A stretch of DNA of 64,000 nucleotides from Bradyrhizobium erythrophlei (GTDB taxonomy: Bacteria > Pseudomonadota > Alphaproteobacteria > Rhizobiales > Xanthobacteraceae), in assembly GCF_900142985.1 (NCBI RefSeq), contig NZ_LT670849.1, positions 1,984,001 to 2,048,000 on the forward strand, in the 5' to 3' direction. Below are positions 60,694-64,000 of this stretch, piece by piece. A program made the translations under genes and the position numbers. How positions within the stretch are numbered: the first letter of the stretch is position 1; each line of letters starts with the position of its first letter. The notes beneath the pieces were generated by a model that saw nothing but the letters and a program-made list of their open reading frames with translations, was not told the origin of the DNA and did no database searches.

Positions 60694-61760
60694 TGCCTGG
60701 AACGCCAGTCGAGATAGGCGCTCATCCCCGGCCTCAGGTCCGGCACCGGCTGAACCGGGTAGGCGCGGATTGAGAATGTCCGCAAGTCGAAGTCACCCGT
60801 GGCGCGCGTGGCGCGCCAACTCGCATATTCGCCCTTGGTCGCAATCAGCTTGACCTCGACCGGGATGCTGCGGTCATCGAGAGCCGGAATGCGCACGTTG
60901 AATCGATCGCCGACCTTGATGGTCTTCAGCAAATCCTCACGCAGGTCGAAATGGATCCAGACGTCGGCCAGATCGATCAAGGTTATCAGCGGCACGCCCG
61001 GAGACACATATTCGCCGGGCTCCACATTGCGCTGGTAAATCTGCGAGGCGACCGGAGCATAGACGACCAGTTGATCGATAATTGACTGGACGCTCTGGAC
61101 GTCGGCATCGGCCTTTTCGACATTGGCCTTGGCGATCGCCCTTTCTTCCTTTGTGTAGCCGTTGACCGCCTGCTCGTAGGCTGAATTGGCCTGATCGACG
61201 GCCCTTTCGTTTTCGTGCAAGGAATCCGTCATCTGGTCGAGACGGGATTGCGGCGAATTGCCCTGCTCGGTCAAAATACGGGTTCGCTCGAAGGTCTTCT
61301 GCGCCAGCACCAGGGCTGCTTGTGCGCGCTCCAGCTCCGCCTTCCGCGCGGCAATGGTCTCCACCCGCGTTCCGACGAGGACGTTGGCAAGCTGCGCTTG
61401 CGCTACGGCCATCGCTGCCTTCATTTGCGCGAGCTTGGCGACAGTTTCCGGATTGTCGATGCCGACGAGCACGGCATTTGCAGGGACGTTCTGGCCCCGT
61501 TCGACAGGTATGTCCTTGACCCGTCCATCGACACGCGCGGCGATGTCCAGCCGGGTTGCATCGGCCTCGCCCTGCACCAGCAGCGGTTCCGGCCGCAACA
61601 GATAGAAAACCGATAGCGCGGCGACGGCAGCCACAACGACGCCGACGATGATGGAAGGAGTGCGTGCGGAAGGAGCGCGTGCCACCATATTCTCCTCCGC
61701 ACCAATTTCTGGCGACTTGGGCGTGCTTTCGATCTGCGTATTGGGAGCTGGCATGTCCAT
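60690..61760 (-). CDS. HlyD-family membrane fusion protein (first of the export cassette)
   Basis: A 356-residue adaptor. One membrane helix (PSIIVGVVVAAVAALSVFYL) is followed by DIAARVDGRVKDIPVERGQN, a long coiled hairpin (about 95-210) and VYAPVASQIYQRNVEPGEYV. The end WIHFDLREDLLKTIKVGDRF and the C-terminal domain are of the EmrA/YhiI type. It overlaps the permease ATG by 4 bases. It likely joins the inner-membrane export unit to an outer-membrane factor not encoded in this window. Confidence 0.91.
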   Translation of the reverse strand: MDMPAPNTQIESTPKSPEIGAEENMVARAPSARTPSIIVGVVVAAVAALSVFYLLRPEPLLVQGEADATRLDIAARVDGRVKDIPVERGQNVPANAVLVGIDNPETVAKLAQMKAAMAVAQAQLANVLVGTRVETIAARKAELERAQAALVLAQKTFERTRILTEQGNSPQSRLDQMTDSLHENERAVDQANSAYEQAVNGYTKEERAIAKANVEKADADVQSVQSIIDQLVVYAPVASQIYQRNVEPGEYVSPGVPLITLIDLADVWIHFDLREDLLKTIKVGDRFNVRIPALDDRSIPVEVKLIATKGEYASWRATRATGDFDLRTFSIRAYPVQPVPDLRPGMSAYLDWRSRQ

Positions 61761-61823
61761 GCCCGCGGAATTCTGAACAATCCACGGCTCAAATGGATTG
61801 TAAGAACCTGCTACGACTAGGAT

Positions 61824-62147
61824 GTGACGTTCAATTTTTTAGGAAACGATCGAGCAGTAGCGCCTGGCCGGACCGTGATTGCGGATATCTTCCCCCGTGT
61901 GCGAGCTCGGACCCACCGCATCGCGGCGTTTCCTGCGCACACCATCGCTCACGTCAAGGCCGCTGTGGATCAGGGAGCGTTCGCCTCCTTGGCGGAGGGG
62001 CTTCTGGTGGAAGCACATGAGTCCGATTTGAGTGTCGCCAGCGAGGTGACGCAAGCGCGCGCGGCGGAAGCATTGAAGGTCGGCGCCGAAACTTACGAGG
62101 GCGAGCTGGAGATGGATTTTATATCGCGGCTCTCCCCCGCAAGATAA
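61824..62147 (+). CDS. Doubtful ORF, perhaps an antitoxin-like protein
   Basis: A 107-codon frame from a GTG. The middle reads HTIAHVKAAVDQGAFASLAE, which vaguely resembles the ParD-type helix pattern, and the end is EALKVGAETYEGELEMDFIS. No ribosome site is obvious at the GTG and no toxin gene adjoins it, so it may be a relic. It fills most of the 443-base gap 61761-62203, in which I see nothing else. Confidence 0.3.
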   Translation: MTFNFLGNDRAVAPGRTVIADIFPRVRARTHRIAAFPAHTIAHVKAAVDQGAFASLAEGLLVEAHESDLSVASEVTQARAAEALKVGAETYEGELEMDFISRLSPAR

Positions 62148-62203
62148 CCCGCGTCCGACAACGGATCAGGCCCGGCCGATGGCACGGGCCGGCGACCTCG
62201 AGT

Positions 62204-62581
62204 CTACTTCTCGTGCCCAACCTCCGGCATGATCACACCGTTCTCCATCGCCTGGCTCGCGGGTACTTCCTGCAGCGCGATGGAAAGGTCGCGATCGGAT
62301 ACCCCGGTCTTTTCCTTGAACATGTTCCAGAGCGATTGAACGAGCCGGGATTTCTCTTCCGGCGTGTGGCCGGCGCGGATCACGCCCACGATCGAACTGA
62401 CCGGCGACTGTTCCGCGGCGACATAGGCATGATTTCGAGGATAGGTCGGAAAGATCGAATGGACGAAATACGCAGGCACGTGCATTGCCACCGTATGGAT
62501 CCGAACGAGCTCAGCCGCGATCGTGTCTCGTTGCTGAGCCGAAAGCAACCCATCCGGCGTCGTGACCGTATAAAGCGGCAT
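62204..62581 (-). CDS. Tautomerase-superfamily protein, cis-CaaD-like
   Basis: A 125-residue protein starting MPLYTVTTPDGLLS, so Pro1 is exposed after Met removal. Using Pro1 numbering, His28 in VRIHT, an Arg in GVIRAGHTPEEK and Glu in ASQAMENG match cis-3-chloroacrylic acid dehalogenase; the end MPEVGHE also matches. The second arginine of that enzyme is His here and its catalytic Tyr is Ala, so true dehalogenase activity is doubtful. The ATG at 62581 is chosen because it gives Pro1. It is 82 bases after the PoxB-like gene. Confidence 0.85.
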   Translation of the reverse strand: MPLYTVTTPDGLLSAQQRDTIAAELVRIHTVAMHVPAYFVHSIFPTYPRNHAYVAAEQSPVSSIVGVIRAGHTPEEKSRLVQSLWNMFKEKTGVSDRDLSIALQEVPASQAMENGVIMPEVGHEK

Positions 62582-62663
62582 GCTGCTCGATTCCCTTTTA
62601 ATGTGACCCGTTTGCCGACGCGATAGCGCGCATCCGTCGGATCGCGCCCCCGGCACGACCGGC

Positions 62664-64000
62664 TCAGATGTTCTCCTTGATCATTTCGATCAGATCATGG
62701 GTTTGTCCGCCGAGCACGGCCCGCGCGGAATACAGGACCATCCCGTAGGCCGGTCCAAACTCGATCATCGGCGGCATCACCAACGTCATGGGCTCGACGT
62801 TCACGTCGAGCAAAGCCGGGCCCGGCTGGGCGAGCCACTCACTGACGGCTGCCTCGAGCTCGTCCGCCTTGGCGACGGTGCGGCCCCACAGGCCCATCGC
62901 CTTTGCGACCGCGCCGAAATCGGGATTCTGAAGATGGGTGTAGAGCGGCAACAGCCCTTCCGACTTCTGCTCGATATCGATGAAGCCCAGCTTTCCGTTG
63001 TTGAACACCGCCACCTTGATCGGCAGCTTGTGCTGGACGGCAGTCATCAGATCGCCGATCAACATTCCGATCCCGCCGTCGCCCGAAAGCGAGATAACCT
63101 GACGGCCAGGCTGAGCCTTTTGCAGGCCGAGCGCGGTCGGCATGGCGGCCGCCATGGTTCCGTGCAGGAGGCTGGCGTAGAAACGCCGCTTGGGGGTGGC
63201 CTTGAAATAGCGGTGCATCCAGACAGTCGCCGTTCCGTCATCTCCTGCAACGAGAGCATCGTCCGCCGCCATGCGGTCAATGACCTCGGTCAGGTAGATC
63301 CCGGAAATGGTATCGCGTCGCTTGGGCGCGGCCTTTTCCATCTGATTGGCCATGACGTCGCGGTAGCGTTGGACGAAGTGATCGCGGAAAGTGGTGTCCG
63401 TCTTTTTGTGCAGACGAGGAATCAATGCTTCGAGCGTAGCTTTGATGTCGCCGACCACACCCCGGGTTATCGGATGGCGGCGGCCCAGATGAGTAGGATC
63501 GATATCGATCTGCACGATCTTGGCGTGGTCCGGGTAGAATTGCCGCCAGGCGAAATTCGCACCAAGCAGCAGCAGGGTGTCGCATTCCCGAACGGCCTGA
63601 TAGGCCGCCTCGTTTCCGATGAGCCCGGTCATGCCGACATTGTACGGATTGTCGTATGAGAGAGAGTCCTTGGCGCGGCTGGTATGGGCGATCGGCGCCT
63701 TGAGGATCTCGGCCGCGCGAAGAATCTCGTCATGCGCGCCACGGCAACCTGCCCCGCCATAGATGGCGACCTTCTCGCCGGTGTTGATGATGGCCGCGAT
63801 CTGATCCAGTTCAGCATCGTTGGGGCGTATGATCGGACGGCTCGTATGCACCGCATACGGCACATCGTCTTTGACGTCGGAATGCGAGATGTCGACCGGA
63901 ACGATCAGGACGGCCACTCCACTCTTCGCGATGGCGGATTGGCAAGCCATGACGGTCTTGCGCCGGGCCTGTTCAGGGGTCAGGATCATGTCGCAATAGA
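62664..64000 (-). CDS. Thiamine diphosphate enzyme, pyruvate dehydrogenase (quinone)/PoxB-like, 5' end outside window
   Basis: An open frame of 445 residues runs to the right edge; the stretch before the ATG at 63989 reads YCDM and matches the PoxB sequence that precedes this region, so the true start is outside. The central FAD-type domain has NTGEKVAIYGGAGCRGAHDE and DTLLLLGANFAWRQFYPD. The TPP site is LSGDGGIGMLIGDLMTAVQ ending VAVFNNGKLGF, as in E. coli PoxB. Such enzymes turn pyruvate to acetate and reduce quinone at the membrane. The C-terminus IEMIKENI is short, so the lipid-activated tail of E. coli PoxB may be missing. Acetolactate synthase-type roles are the alternative. Confidence 0.85.
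   Translation of the reverse strand, partial: YCDMILTPEQARRKTVMACQSAIAKSGVAVLIVPVDISHSDVKDDVPYAVHTSRPIIRPNDAELDQIAAIINTGEKVAIYGGAGCRGAHDEILRAAEILKAPIAHTSRAKDSLSYDNPYNVGMTGLIGNEAAYQAVRECDTLLLLGANFAWRQFYPDHAKIVQIDIDPTHLGRRHPITRGVVGDIKATLEALIPRLHKKTDTTFRDHFVQRYRDVMANQMEKAAPKRRDTISGIYLTEVIDRMAADDALVAGDDGTATVWMHRYFKATPKRRFYASLLHGTMAAAMPTALGLQKAQPGRQVISLSGDGGIGMLIGDLMTAVQHKLPIKVAVFNNGKLGFIDIEQKSEGLLPLYTHLQNPDFGAVAKAMGLWGRTVAKADELEAAVSEWLAQPGPALLDVNVEPMTLVMPPMIEFGPAYGMVLYSARAVLGGQTHDLIEMIKENI

Overview
The window is a high-GC alphaproteobacterial chromosome segment, most likely from Bradyrhizobium or a close relative. The signs are dense operons with GTG and TTG starts, a TctC-type binding protein, several acyl-CoA and CoA-transferase gene sets, small conserved proteins of the rhizobial type, and a palindromic repeat (1610-1758) of a kind common in that group. 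I see no rRNA, tRNA, CRISPR array, phage module or intact transposase. It reads as metabolic and transport chromosome.

Layout: 1-6115 holds a cut-off CitE-like lyase, secreted proteins of unknown role, a TctC solute-binding protein, a thioesterase and an aldo/keto reductase. 6123-16133 holds an RND efflux operon read leftward (permease, fusion protein, outer-membrane factor, response regulator, histidine kinase), followed by a TPR/ATP-grasp fusion. 16922-24060 is a hydantoin-type operon: MFS transporter, arylmalonate-decarboxylase-like enzyme, GntR regulator, hydantoin-racemase-family protein, D-hydantoinase and alpha/beta hydrolase, with an N-carbamoyl-D-amino acid hydrolase just upstream. 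24182-31060 has two mandelate-racemase-family enzymes, a MmgE/PrpD protein and a split thiamine-diphosphate decarboxylase. The PrpD-decarboxylase block lies between two direct copies of a double-hairpin repeat. 31390-35221 is a complete polyamine-type ABC importer.

36621-44120 is a medium-chain polyhydroxyalkanoate locus: fatty-acyl-CoA ligase, MaoC hydratase, class II-like PHA synthase, PHA depolymerase and acyl-CoA dehydrogenase, with a divergent AraC regulator. 44155-50724 encodes a quinol oxidase (cyoEABCD) next to a divergent type II NADH dehydrogenase, which together would form a short respiratory chain. 51018-57237 is a beta-oxidation-type operon (two enoyl-CoA hydratases, a class III CoA transferase, an acyl-CoA dehydrogenase, a 3-hydroxyacyl-CoA dehydrogenase and a YWTD beta-propeller). 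57405-61760 is an export cassette with a double-length ABC-2 permease between two HlyD-type proteins and no ATPase. The window ends with a cis-CaaD-like tautomerase and a PoxB-like enzyme cut by the right edge.

The most unusual signals are a family of CTAG-bounded bulged hairpins (28018-28185 and 30894-31293) that keep one architecture while their stem sequences differ, and a hydantoin-type operon whose two racemase-superfamily enzymes lack the usual catalytic cysteine pair.
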